In this document: positions 1-7,779 of the stretch, in pieces
Numbering within the stretch: position 1 is the first letter of the stretch
How the letters are laid out: each line of letters starts with the position of its first letter
NCBI RefSeq assembly: GCF_002917925.1
Contig: NZ_PPFE01000017.1
Coordinates: forward strand, 1-49,411
Length of the DNA stretch: 49,411 nt
Source of the DNA: Roseovarius confluentis
GTDB lineage: Bacteria; Pseudomonadota; Alphaproteobacteria; Rhodobacterales; Rhodobacteraceae
Direction of reading: 5' to 3'
Notes under the pieces: generated by a model
Seen by the model: the letters and a program-made list of their open reading frames with translations, nothing else
The model's database searches: none
What the model was told of the DNA's origin: nothing
Program-made: the position numbers and the translations under genes

Positions 1-1
1 C

Positions 2-112
2 GGTCCAACCCCCGAACCCACCGCGGCGGAACTGGCGGCGCTGAGGGCGCTGGATCCCGATGGCACATTCGAAGCGGATGCCGCGGTCCGAATGCCGGAG
101 CTGGCCGCATGA
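2..112 (+). CDS. C-terminal end of an unidentified protein (cut by window edge)
   Basis: An open frame enters from the left edge and ends in TGA at 110-112. The visible 36 residues are rich in Ala, Pro and acidic residues and end in ELAA. The stop overlaps the start of the acyl-CoA synthetase gene as ATGA, so the two are almost certainly translationally coupled members of one operon. The fragment is too short to assign to a family; its coupling to a CoA ligase suggests a role in the same carboxylate catabolism, which is inference only. Confidence 0.6.
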   Translation, partial: GPTPEPTAAELAALRALDPDGTFEADAAVRMPELAA

Positions 113-1590
113 GTGATTTCGTTACCGACCTCGCCGAACAGGCACGACTCCGCCCGAATGCATGCGCCTTGAGTGCCGAAGGGCAATCACTGACCTTTTC
201 CGAACTGTTCACGGCCGTCCTAAACCAAGCTGGGGGCCTGCTGGATGCCGGGGCGCGATCGGGACAAAGGGTCGCGCTGCTGCAGGATCGCCACGTCGGT
301 CTCTGTACCGACCTTCTGGCCTGCCTTGTGGCTGGTCTACCGGTTACCGTGCTGAGCCGCAGCGAGGCGCCCAGATCGGTCATGGACAAGCTGAAAGATA
401 CTGGTTTTTCTTACATTCTCGCGGATGATGCCAACGCATCGGCCGCGGATGCGCTTGCGCAGTCGGGTGCACAAGCGGTTGTGCGCCGGAGCGCGCTTAC
501 CTCGCGGAAATTTTCCGGCTCGGCGCCGTCGCCTGACGACGAGGCGCTGCTGATCTTCACCTCCGGATCGAGCGGACGCCCCAAGGCCGTTCGCCTGTGT
601 CACCGCAACATCGCGGCAAATACCGACGGGCTGGCCGCTCTTACGCCGGTGGGGGCCGATGACCACTACCTGCACATGATGCCGTTAAGTCATACCAATG
701 GCATTCTGAACCAGCTGCTTTACCCGCTGTCGCAGGGAGCGCAGGTGACCTTGTTGCCGAGGTTCACGCCAGAGATCGCGATGGAGGCAATCGCGTTGCT
801 GCGGCCAACGGTCGTTACCGGTGTGCCCACGATGTTCCAGCGGTTGCTGGATCATCCGGTGCCCGCGGGAGCGACCGATAGATTGCGGATGCTGCGCTGT
901 GGCTCGGCGGCGCTTCCGGTGGAGATTCAGGACCGGATCGAGGCCCACTGGGGGTGCCCTGTCCTTGTGAGCTATGGCCAGACCGAATTCACCTGCACGT
1001 CGACGGCAAATCCGCCGGACGCAGCGGTGCGCGGTTCGGTCGGGCGTGCGCTTCCGGGGGGCGAGGTCGCGATTCTGTCGCCTGGCGGCGAGGATATACT
1101 GCCCACGGGTCAACGCGGTGAGGTTGCCTTTCGCGGTCCTTCGACCGCCCTTGGATATGTCGGCCATCCGCCGTTCGACCGGGACGGATGGGTGCGGTCG
1201 GGCGATATCGGGTATCTCGACGAGAGGGGGTACCTGTTTCTGACCGGACGTCTGAAGGAGATCATCATCCGGGGCGGTGAAAACCTGGCGCCCGTGCAGA
1301 TTGAGGATGTCCTGCTGGCCTGTGGTGGCATCGAGGCGGCCTGTGTCGTACCGGCGCCGCATGCCGACCTGGGCGAGGTACCTTTTGCCTTTGTCGAGAA
1401 ATCGGGCCAGATTGCTGAGCTCAGTGATCTTAACGCCCGTATCACCGAAGTGCTGGGACGTTCGCACTGCATCTCGGGTATCGAGGTACTGGAGCGGCTA
1501 CCGGAAAACCATGTCGGCAAGATCGATCGCAAATCCCTGACCGCAGAGATGGCGCGTCGGGTGAACGCGCAGGAATTGCGGACCGGCTAG
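109..1590 (+). CDS. AMP-dependent acyl-CoA synthetase / ligase (ANL superfamily)
   Basis: A 493-residue member of the acyl-adenylate-forming (ANL) enzymes, which activate a carboxylic acid with ATP and transfer it to CoA in the cytoplasm. The phosphate-binding motif TSGSSGRPK lies at residues 151-159, the SYGQTE adenine/acyl motif near 288, the hinge GRLKEIIIRGGENL near 380, and the catalytic lysine of the C-terminal domain is K471 in GKIDRK. The length is slightly below that of typical family members (500-550). The start overlaps the stop of the preceding gene by ATGA, with GGAG eight bases upstream. The substrate cannot be read from sequence. Position beside the GMC/aldehyde dehydrogenase/BVMO operon makes the carboxylate product of that route a plausible substrate (inference). 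Confidence 0.9.
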   Translation: MSDFVTDLAEQARLRPNACALSAEGQSLTFSELFTAVLNQAGGLLDAGARSGQRVALLQDRHVGLCTDLLACLVAGLPVTVLSRSEAPRSVMDKLKDTGFSYILADDANASAADALAQSGAQAVVRRSALTSRKFSGSAPSPDDEALLIFTSGSSGRPKAVRLCHRNIAANTDGLAALTPVGADDHYLHMMPLSHTNGILNQLLYPLSQGAQVTLLPRFTPEIAMEAIALLRPTVVTGVPTMFQRLLDHPVPAGATDRLRMLRCGSAALPVEIQDRIEAHWGCPVLVSYGQTEFTCTSTANPPDAAVRGSVGRALPGGEVAILSPGGEDILPTGQRGEVAFRGPSTALGYVGHPPFDRDGWVRSGDIGYLDERGYLFLTGRLKEIIIRGGENLAPVQIEDVLLACGGIEAACVVPAPHADLGEVPFAFVEKSGQIAELSDLNARITEVLGRSHCISGIEVLERLPENHVGKIDRKSLTAEMARRVNAQELRTG

Positions 1591-1605
1591 CGACCGGTCC
1601 GGGCG

Positions 1606-1773
1606 TCATATGCCGTCGATCACTGCAAGCAGGGCTTCCACGGCGCGGGTGCGGTGCCGTTCGGGATGCGGAAGAACCTTGAATGCCCACGTCGGCCGCA
1701 GCGCCTCGGCCGCCCGGGTCATGCGGTTTCGTTCCGCCACGGCCAGGGAAACCTGCAGTTGGTCCAGGGGCAT
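1606..1773 (-). pseudogene. LysR-type regulator remnant with a large internal deletion
   Basis: A continuous 55-codon frame runs from ATG (1773) to TGA (1606). Residues 1-26 (MPLDQLQVSLAVAERNRMTR and following) read like the first helices of a LysR helix-turn-helix, including the RAAEAL pattern. Residues 27-55 (ending AVEALLAVIDGI) read like the extreme C-terminus of a LysR effector domain. About 240 residues of a normal 300-residue LysR are missing, without loss of frame. It cannot form a working DNA-binding domain. It sits beside the CoA ligase and may be the relic of that operon's regulator. Assignment rests on pattern recognition of the two ends. Confidence 0.5.
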
Positions 1774-1870
1774 CAATAAATTCTTTCAATTGGTTTAATC
1801 AAAGTCAGTGGATTTGTTGTCGCTGTGCAGGCGCGAAAAAGGCGGAAATCCCTGAAAGCGAGACAACACA

Positions 1871-2106
1871 ATGCAGTCCTACGCGATATTTGCAGGCCGC
1901 GAGGCAATCTTCAGGAACCGCTTTGGCAGACATCTTACCGGCTTGGGGCTGGTGGCGCTGATCACGCTGATTGCGACTACCCTGCAGCGGGCGGCGGGAT
2001 CGCGGCGCTCAGTCTGCTAGGTATAGCGCTGTTGCTGGGAGCGGCGGCCTGGATCTTCATCGCGGTGGTCGGGTTCGGTCTGGCGGTCTGGGACGTCACT
2101 GGCTGA
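1871..2106 (+). pseudogene. Small two-helix membrane protein, apparently frame-broken
   Basis: An ATG at 1871 opens a frame beginning MQSYAIFAGREAIFRNRFG and running into a hydrophobic helix (GLGLVALITLIA), then ending at 2020 with a polar, Arg-rich tail. In the next frame, from about 1980 to TGA at 2104-2106, there is a second strongly hydrophobic stretch (IAALSLLGIALLLGAAAW, then IFIAVVGFGLAVWDVTG). Joining the two frames near 1975-1985 would give a protein of about 78 residues with two membrane helices, so a one-base shift seems to have split the gene. Sequencing error or a chance frame are alternatives. No family recognised. Confidence 0.35.
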
Positions 2107-2337
2107 GGTGGGCAGGGCTGACCACCGTCCGTGTTCGGGTCCCTGGGCGCAGGTCGCTGACGATGGCGTCCGAAGCCCATGGAACAGGGGAGAGGGGTCC
2201 TGAAGGGGCGTATCCCTGCTCTGACGGCTTGCGGATCGGGGCGGGCTCTACGGATACTCTCAAGGGATGAGTCCGCATAGCGGCTTGAATGGCGTCAAGG
2301 GTGCATCCAAGGCGATACTGGGTGTTTGGCAAATTGT
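2107..2337. other. Gap without a recognisable gene
   Basis: Short open frames here have no coding character I recognise and no convincing ribosome site. The stretch lies between the frame-broken membrane gene and the hairpin that follows the leftward carrier gene. Confidence 0.4.
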
Positions 2338-2371
2338 CCCCGCGGCGGCCTTGGAAAGAGCCGCCGCGGGG
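2338..2371. terminator. Strong 12-bp GC hairpin downstream of the leftward carrier gene
   Basis: CCCCGCGGCGGC (2338-2349) pairs perfectly with GCCGCCGCGGGG (2360-2371) around a 10-base loop. It lies 13 bases beyond the stop of the leftward AtoE-like gene, where a transcription terminator or mRNA 3'-end hairpin is expected. No U-run follows on either strand, so intrinsic termination is not certain. Confidence 0.55.
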
Positions 2372-2384
2372 CATGACTGTTATC

Positions 2385-3779
2385 CTACAGGAGCAGCAGA
2401 CCGCCGCCAAACACCACGAACAGGAAGGCCATCAGTACGATCGTGTAGCCAAGGACCTGCCCTGCGCGCAGACCTGAAATTCCGAGAAGCGGGATCAGCC
2501 AGAGCGGTTGCGCGAGGTTTGTCAGAGACTCGCCCAGCATGACGCTCATTGCCGGGACGTCGATGGGCAGTCCGAGTTCCTGTGATGCCGTGACCGCAAT
2601 CGGCCCCTGGACAGCCCACTGGCCGCCGGCGGACGGGATCGCGAAATTCAGGACGCCGGCGCTGATCATCTGCCAGAGAGCGAATGTGTTTTCGGTCGAG
2701 ATCGCCACAAACCCGCTTGCGACGATGTCGACCAGCCCGCTGTCGCGCATCACCCCGAGGACGCCGCCGTAGAACGGGAAGAGCAGGACAATGCCTGCCG
2801 CCGCGAGGGCGCCTTTGGTCAGGGCGTTGGAATAGCTTTTCAGGGAGCCGTGCAGCAGTATCCCCAGCATCAGGAAGAAGAAGTTCAATACGTTCAACTG
2901 AATCCCGATGATGCCCTGTTCCATCATTTCCTGCAGGATGAACACGATACCCACGAGACCTATGAGCCAAGCGAGCATTGGCATATTGTCGAGCCGTTGG
3001 CCGGGCGTCCGGGCCGTTTCGCGCGTTTCGTCACCGCCGAAGGGCGACGATGCGTTCTCGTCCATTTCCTGCGTGTTCTTCTGACTGGGATGGAGATAGG
3101 TGAGCACGATGGCCGCCGTGAGCGTCGCGGCCACGACGATCATGATGTACTGTGGCCGGAAAATGGTGTCCGTAAGTGGAACGAGGCCGATCGAGTCTTC
3201 GAGAAAATGTCCGGGCGTGTTCATCAGCAGGGCTGCCGAACTGGACAGGCCGACCATTGCGACAGCCGTCCCGCTGTAGGCCGAGGCGACCAGCAAAGGA
3301 AAGTGGCAGCGGATGCCGCGGGTCTTGAAAGACTTCGCGATTTCGACGGCGAACAGGCAGGACAGGATCGTCCCGAGGCCCCAGTGGACGTAGGAAATGA
3401 CTCCCGAAAGAAGGGCGGTGACCGCGATCGCCGCGCTTGCCGAGCCGAGCTGTGCCGCGATGCGCGCCAGAACGCGCTTGACGGGGGGCGCGACGGCCAG
3501 GGCATAACCAGTCACGACGATCAGGACCATTTGCATCCCGAATGTCAGAAGCGACCAGAACCCGCCGTACCAATACTCGACGATCTGAACGGGTCGGGTC
3601 TCGGTGCCAAGCCAGGCGCAGAGAAACACGATCACCGTTACCAGTACCGCGAAGGTGAATGTTTCTGGCATCCAGCGAATGCTGATTTCGGCGGATTTCT
3701 CGCCCAAGGACTGGGCCCGCAACTGAAGGCGTTCCCTGAATGGCTTGGGTTGTGTCTTGTCCGTATAGCTGTCCGTCAT
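2385..3779 (-). CDS. AtoE-like short-chain fatty acid / carboxylate transporter (paralog 1)
   Basis: About 464 residues with a dozen or so hydrophobic segments, resembling the AtoE/TIGR00366 short-chain fatty acid transporter family of the inner membrane. Recognisable family blocks are EYWYGGFWSLLTFGMQM near the N-terminus, YVHWGLGTILSC in the middle, the SSSAALLMNTPGHFLE loop, and IPSAGGQWAVQGP with LGESLTNLAQPLWLIPLLGI near the C-terminus. The start chosen is ATG at 3779 (MTDSYTDK), because GGGAGG lies nine bases upstream; an in-frame ATG eight codons further upstream lacks a site. It is transcribed away from the GMC gene and is related to the carrier at 7780-9183. It probably imports a carboxylate used by the neighbouring pathway; the substrate is unknown. 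Confidence 0.88.
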   Translation of the reverse strand: MTDSYTDKTQPKPFRERLQLRAQSLGEKSAEISIRWMPETFTFAVLVTVIVFLCAWLGTETRPVQIVEYWYGGFWSLLTFGMQMVLIVVTGYALAVAPPVKRVLARIAAQLGSASAAIAVTALLSGVISYVHWGLGTILSCLFAVEIAKSFKTRGIRCHFPLLVASAYSGTAVAMVGLSSSAALLMNTPGHFLEDSIGLVPLTDTIFRPQYIMIVVAATLTAAIVLTYLHPSQKNTQEMDENASSPFGGDETRETARTPGQRLDNMPMLAWLIGLVGIVFILQEMMEQGIIGIQLNVLNFFFLMLGILLHGSLKSYSNALTKGALAAAGIVLLFPFYGGVLGVMRDSGLVDIVASGFVAISTENTFALWQMISAGVLNFAIPSAGGQWAVQGPIAVTASQELGLPIDVPAMSVMLGESLTNLAQPLWLIPLLGISGLRAGQVLGYTIVLMAFLFVVFGGGLLLL

Positions 3780-3844
3780 TTCCCGCGTCCTCCCAATATG
3801 CAAGTTATGAAAGCGGTCTCCTCAAACCACTTTGATCGATTGGC

Positions 3845-3861
3845 GTTCACTATATGGAAAC
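3845..3861. promoter_or_regulatory. Candidate operator, copy 1 of a 17-base near-palindrome
   Basis: GTTCACTATATGGAAAC, 66 bases upstream of the leftward carrier's start. It is flanked by TGGC/GCCA so that TGGCGTT (3841-3847) and AACGCCA (3859-3865) form a perfect 7-bp inverted repeat. It matches the site at 7704 in 14 of 17 positions. Size and symmetry resemble IclR-family operators, but no regulator of that type is in the window. Confidence 0.5.
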
Positions 3862-4025
3862 GCCATTCAGGCATTACGGATACTAGTCACCCTATTTGTC
3901 CCATGTCAAGCGCGCGAACGTCTGTTTTTTAAAGCTCCGCACGGGGTGGCGCCGCTGGAAAGTTTGATGCGGTCACAATCACCTTGACGGCATATCCAAT
4001 TGTAAATATCCCATACATGAATAGC

Positions 4026-4042
4026 GATCTGTATATGGGAAC
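4026..4042. promoter_or_regulatory. Candidate operator, copy 2 of the near-palindrome
   Basis: GATCTGTATATGGGAAC matches copy 1 in 13 of 17 positions and lies in the same divergent spacer, nearer the GMC gene. It overlaps a wider inverted repeat, TCCCATA (4009-4015) with TATGGGA (4034-4040). One copy thus serves each side of the divergent promoter region 3780-4269, in which I see no gene. Confidence 0.4.
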
Positions 4043-4269
4043 GGGAGTGAAGGGAGTTTCTGGCGCATACTTCGGCTGCGGATATGCCTCGGCGAGACGC
4101 GCTACAGAGAGGAGCAAGCGTGGCAGATTTTCTTTCGGTATTTGACCGGCCTTTCCCTGGTCGGGATGGCGCCTGCGCCTCCGGGTGAAAACAGCAACGT
4201 GTCATATGCAGTGATGATCCCGGCCTCACGGTGTCGGAAATTGTCGCTGCGCAAGCAAAGGGGGGGGAG

Positions 4270-5883
4270 ATGACCCAGGAATACGACTTCATAATTGTAG
4301 GTGCGGGCTCTGCCGGATGCGTGCTGGCCAATCGTCTGAGCGAAAATGGGCGTCATTCCGTGTTGCTTCTGGAGGCCGGACCGGAGGACAAGTCGCCCTG
4401 GATCCATGTTCCCCTAGGATATGGAAAGGCCGTCTACGACGAGCGGATCGCGCGCCAGTTCACGACGGCGCCAGAGGTTTCGATGGCCGGGCGCGAAATG
4501 GTTTGGCCGCGCGGCGTCTGCATCGGCGGTTCGAGTTCGATCAACGGGCTGATTTGTATCCGCGGCCAGTCGCAGGACTATGACCGCTGGGCGCAGGCGG
4601 GCAACACCGGCTGGGGCTGGGATGACGTGCTGCCCTATTTCAAGCGCATGGAAACCAATACGCGGGGCGCCGACGACTTTCATGGCGGCGAGGGGCCGGT
4701 CACGATCTCCGACCCGGCCGGGCAGATCCCGTTTTTCGAGGATGTGTTTTCCGCGTCCGAGGCGCTCGGGATCCCGCGGAACCCGGATTTCAACGATGGG
4801 GACCAGGAAGGATGCGGATACTATCAGTTCTTCATCCGCAATGCGCGCCGGTGCAGCGCAGCCGTGGCCTATCTGAGGCCGGCGCGCAGCCGTGCCAACC
4901 TGACGGTCATCAGTAGCGCCTATGCCGAGCGGGTCATCGTGAAGAACGGCCGCGTGAGCGGTGTCGCCTATCGCAAGAATGGCCAGGCCCGGATAGCGCA
5001 TGCCAATGGCGAGGTGATCCTGTCGGCGGGCGCGATCCAGTCGCCGCACATCCTTCAGCTTTCGGGGATCGGCCCGGGCGAGGAATTGCGTTCGAAAGGG
5101 GTCGAGGTCACGCATGAGCTGCGCGGCGTCGGAGGGAACCTGCAAGACCATCTGAACGCACGCAACGTCTACAAGGTGAACAAGCCGATCACCATCAATG
5201 ACAGCATGAAGAGCTTGTATGGCCGGATGAAGCTGGGCTTGGACTATGCCCTGTTCCGCAAGGGGCCGCTGGCCTGTTCGGCCACCCCGGCGGGGATATT
5301 TGCCAAGGTTCTTCCCAATTCGGAAACACCGGACATCCAGTTTCACTGCGGTATGCTTTCGGCCGAGCAGGTGCGCTACAAGCCGCACGATTTCTCAGGC
5401 ATCACGCTTTATACCTGCCAGCTTCGGCCCGAGTCGCGCGGCACGGTGCGGCTGTCCTCTCCCGACCCCAAGGCCCAGCCGGATATCCGCCCGAACTACC
5501 TGTCGACGGAAACCGACCGTATCTGCATGCTGGAAGGCCTCAAGCTGTCCCGCCGCCTGGCGCGGACAGAACCGTTGGCTTCGCATATCGTCGAGGAATA
5601 CCAGCCCGGCGAGTCCGTGCAGGACGATGCCGCGCTTCTGGATTTCATCCGCGAGACGGCGGGGACGATCTTTCACCCTTCGGGGACCTGCAAGATGGGG
5701 CAGGACGCCGATGCCGTTGTCGATTCCCAGCTCCGGGTTCACGGGCTGGAGGGACTTCGCGTCGTCGATTGCTCAATCATGCCGACGTTGATCTCCGGCA
5801 ACACCAACGCGCCGACGATGATGATCGCCGAAAAGGCCAGCGACATGATCCTCGCCGACGTAAATCTTCGCAAATCAGCCTGA
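4270..5883 (+). CDS. GMC-family FAD alcohol dehydrogenase (choline dehydrogenase-like)
   Basis: A 537-residue glucose-methanol-choline oxidoreductase that oxidises an alcohol to an aldehyde or ketone with FAD. The Rossmann motif GAGSAG is at residues 11-16, the second GMC signature region (GVCIGGSSSINGL) follows near 85, and the catalytic pair is H469 (in FHPSGTCKMG) and N513 (in SGNTNAP), spaced as in choline oxidase. The start is ATG 4270, preceded by a run of eight G that serves as a very close ribosome site; an in-frame ATG at 4231 has none. The aldehyde dehydrogenase follows nine bases after the stop. In context it may oxidise the hydroxy acid released by the esterase at 10789, replacing the zinc alcohol dehydrogenase used in classical cyclohexanol pathways (inference). 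Confidence 0.9.
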   Translation: MTQEYDFIIVGAGSAGCVLANRLSENGRHSVLLLEAGPEDKSPWIHVPLGYGKAVYDERIARQFTTAPEVSMAGREMVWPRGVCIGGSSSINGLICIRGQSQDYDRWAQAGNTGWGWDDVLPYFKRMETNTRGADDFHGGEGPVTISDPAGQIPFFEDVFSASEALGIPRNPDFNDGDQEGCGYYQFFIRNARRCSAAVAYLRPARSRANLTVISSAYAERVIVKNGRVSGVAYRKNGQARIAHANGEVILSAGAIQSPHILQLSGIGPGEELRSKGVEVTHELRGVGGNLQDHLNARNVYKVNKPITINDSMKSLYGRMKLGLDYALFRKGPLACSATPAGIFAKVLPNSETPDIQFHCGMLSAEQVRYKPHDFSGITLYTCQLRPESRGTVRLSSPDPKAQPDIRPNYLSTETDRICMLEGLKLSRRLARTEPLASHIVEEYQPGESVQDDAALLDFIRETAGTIFHPSGTCKMGQDADAVVDSQLRVHGLEGLRVVDCSIMPTLISGNTNAPTMMIAEKASDMILADVNLRKSA

Positions 5884-5892
5884 GGAGAGAAC

Positions 5893-7326
5893 ATGTATCC
5901 TACTCAAAGCCTATTCATCGATGGTGAGTTCATCGGTCCGAGCAGCTCGCGCAAGGGGGAAGATATCCTCAACCCCGCTACCGGCGAGGTGCTGGGTCAG
6001 CTTCCCCATGTGACGGAAGCCGAGCTGGATCGCGCCGTAGACGCGGCCGAACGCGCCTTCAACGAATGGCGCACCACGTCGCCGATGTTGCGCAGCGAGA
6101 TACTGCGTCGCGTGGGGCAGCTGGCCCGAGAGCGTGTCGAGGACATTGCGCGCAACATGACACTGGACCAGGGCAAGCTGCTGGCTGAGGCGCGGGCCGA
6201 GGTCATGGCTTGCGCGGAACATGCAGAATGGCACGCCGAGGAGTGCCGCCGCATCTATGGGCGTGTGATTCCTCCGCGATTTTCCAATGTGCGCCAGTAC
6301 GTGATGCACGAGCCGGTCGGCGTTTGCGCCGCCTTCACGCCGTGGAACTTTCCGTTCAACCAGGCGATCCGCAAGATGGTCGCCGCGATCGGCGCCGGTT
6401 GTACGATCGTGTTGAAAGGTCCCGAGGACTCTCCAAGTGCGGTTACGGCGCTGGCGCAGCTTTTCAAGGATGCCGGACTTCCCGACGGGGTTTTGAACAT
6501 TGTCTGGGGTGTGCCGGCAGAGGTGTCGACCCGACTGATTGAATCGCCCCGCGTGCGCAAGGTTTCCTTCACCGGGTCCAGCGCGGTCGGCAAGTCGCTG
6601 GCATCGCTGGCAGGCAAGCACATGAAGCGCGCGACGATGGAACTGGGCGGGCAAGCGCCCTTTATTATTTCTGAGGACGCGGACCTGGACAAGGCAGCGG
6701 ACCTTCTGAGCGCGTTGAAGCTGCGGAATGCGGGGCAGGTGTGCGTCGCCCCCACGCGGGTGTTCACGCATGAAAGCCTTCATGGTGAGCTGGTCGATCG
6801 GATGGTCGCCAAGTTCGAGAAGGTGCGTGTCGGTGACGGTCTGGACTCCGAGTCGGGCATGGGACCTCTTGCACATGGGCGCCGGCTGTCTGCCATGACC
6901 GATTTCATCGCGGATTCTGTCCAGCGCGGCGGCAAGGTGGCCGTTGGCGGGGAAGCGATCCAGTCGCCCGGAAACTTTTTCAGCCCCGCCATCGTCACCG
7001 ATCTCGACGACGACTCGCGGGTTATGAGTGAGGAAACCTTCGGACCCATTCTTCCCTTGGTCAGCTATCGTACGCTGGATGAGGTCATCGAGAGAGCCAA
7101 TCGCTCGCCATATGGGCTGGCGGCCTATGCTTTTGCGCGGGACAACGCGATCGTGCGGCGGCTGGCGGACGAGATCGAGGTGGGGATGATGAATATCAAC
7201 CATTTCGGCATGTCGCTTTCGGAAACGCCGTTCGGTGGCGTCAAGGACAGCGGCATGGGCCGCGAAGGCGGGGCGGAAACCTTCGAAAGCTATCTCAACA
7301 CGAAATTCGTGACTGAGGCCGCCTAA
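5893..7326 (+). CDS. NAD(P)-dependent aldehyde dehydrogenase (succinate-semialdehyde dehydrogenase type)
   Basis: A 477-residue aldehyde dehydrogenase oxidising an aldehyde to a carboxylate. The catalytic cysteine is C284 (NAGQVCVAPT), the general base E250 (MELGGQAPF), the oxyanion asparagine N152 (PWNFPFNQ), and the cofactor loop FTGSSAVGK precedes E250. GAGGAGAG directly upstream of ATG 5893 is a strong ribosome site. It follows the GMC gene by nine bases, so alcohol and aldehyde oxidation are co-expressed. Length and type match the semialdehyde dehydrogenases of omega-hydroxy acid catabolism such as 6-oxohexanoate dehydrogenase (ChnE); the actual substrate is unproven. The cofactor-binding lysine region reads VLKGPEDSP rather than the usual KPSE/KPAE. 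Confidence 0.92.
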   Translation: MYPTQSLFIDGEFIGPSSSRKGEDILNPATGEVLGQLPHVTEAELDRAVDAAERAFNEWRTTSPMLRSEILRRVGQLARERVEDIARNMTLDQGKLLAEARAEVMACAEHAEWHAEECRRIYGRVIPPRFSNVRQYVMHEPVGVCAAFTPWNFPFNQAIRKMVAAIGAGCTIVLKGPEDSPSAVTALAQLFKDAGLPDGVLNIVWGVPAEVSTRLIESPRVRKVSFTGSSAVGKSLASLAGKHMKRATMELGGQAPFIISEDADLDKAADLLSALKLRNAGQVCVAPTRVFTHESLHGELVDRMVAKFEKVRVGDGLDSESGMGPLAHGRRLSAMTDFIADSVQRGGKVAVGGEAIQSPGNFFSPAIVTDLDDDSRVMSEETFGPILPLVSYRTLDEVIERANRSPYGLAAYAFARDNAIVRRLADEIEVGMMNINHFGMSLSETPFGGVKDSGMGREGGAETFESYLNTKFVTEAA

Positions 7327-7379
7327 GCGGGGACGCTTCGCCGTCTTTTTCAGCTTGTTTTGCCCGAAGCGGGCAAGGC

Positions 7380-7406
7380 GCCCGGTGGGGGATGACCCCG
7401 CCGGGC
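7380..7406. terminator. GC hairpin after the aldehyde dehydrogenase gene
   Basis: GCCCGGTGGGG (7380-7390) pairs with CCCCGCCGGGC (7396-7406), one G-T pair, five-base loop. It lies 54 bases after the stop. No U-run follows. It may separate the GMC-ALDH pair from the next transcription unit, which has its own operator-like site at 7704. The rest of 7327-7779 shows no gene. Confidence 0.45.
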
Positions 7407-7703
7407 CGCACTCGTTCGGCCTGATGCGTCTTGCGAGGCCTGCAGGCCTTGTCCGTGAGGAAGCGGAAACCGGTCGGCTGTTCTGCAGGTCGCAGCCCGA
7501 AATTCAGTTCGGATGAAATATGGAAGTGAGCTGCGAGTTGTGCGGACGCCGCACCTCTCGGCTTGTCTAACGCGAAAATTCGGATCCGCGCGTTCAATTT
7601 AGGTGAACAAAATTCATAGGATAGAAATTTTCTTCTCAATCTGCGGCCTCGAGACCTTGACGGAAAATGTGCATTGTGGGAGCGTTCTATCTATTGGACC
7701 TGT

Positions 7704-7720
7704 GTTCACTATGTGTGAAC
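7704..7720. promoter_or_regulatory. Candidate operator, copy 3: perfect palindrome
   Basis: GTTCAC-TATGT-GTGAAC, a perfect 6-bp inverted repeat with five-base spacer, 60 bases upstream of the second AtoE-like gene. It matches the two sites in 3845-4042 closely and suggests one regulator controls both the divergent carrier/GMC promoter region and the carrier-SDR-BVMO run. Confidence 0.55.
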
Positions 7721-7779
7721 AAAGTCAGGACCAAGATCCGGCGTTTTGAGGAGGACGCCGATAATCAGGGAGGAAAAAA

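Noticed and set aside
5911..7203. A 430-codon leftward frame
   Set aside because: Fully antisense to the aldehyde dehydrogenase, whose catalytic residues are all present; no domain on the antisense product.
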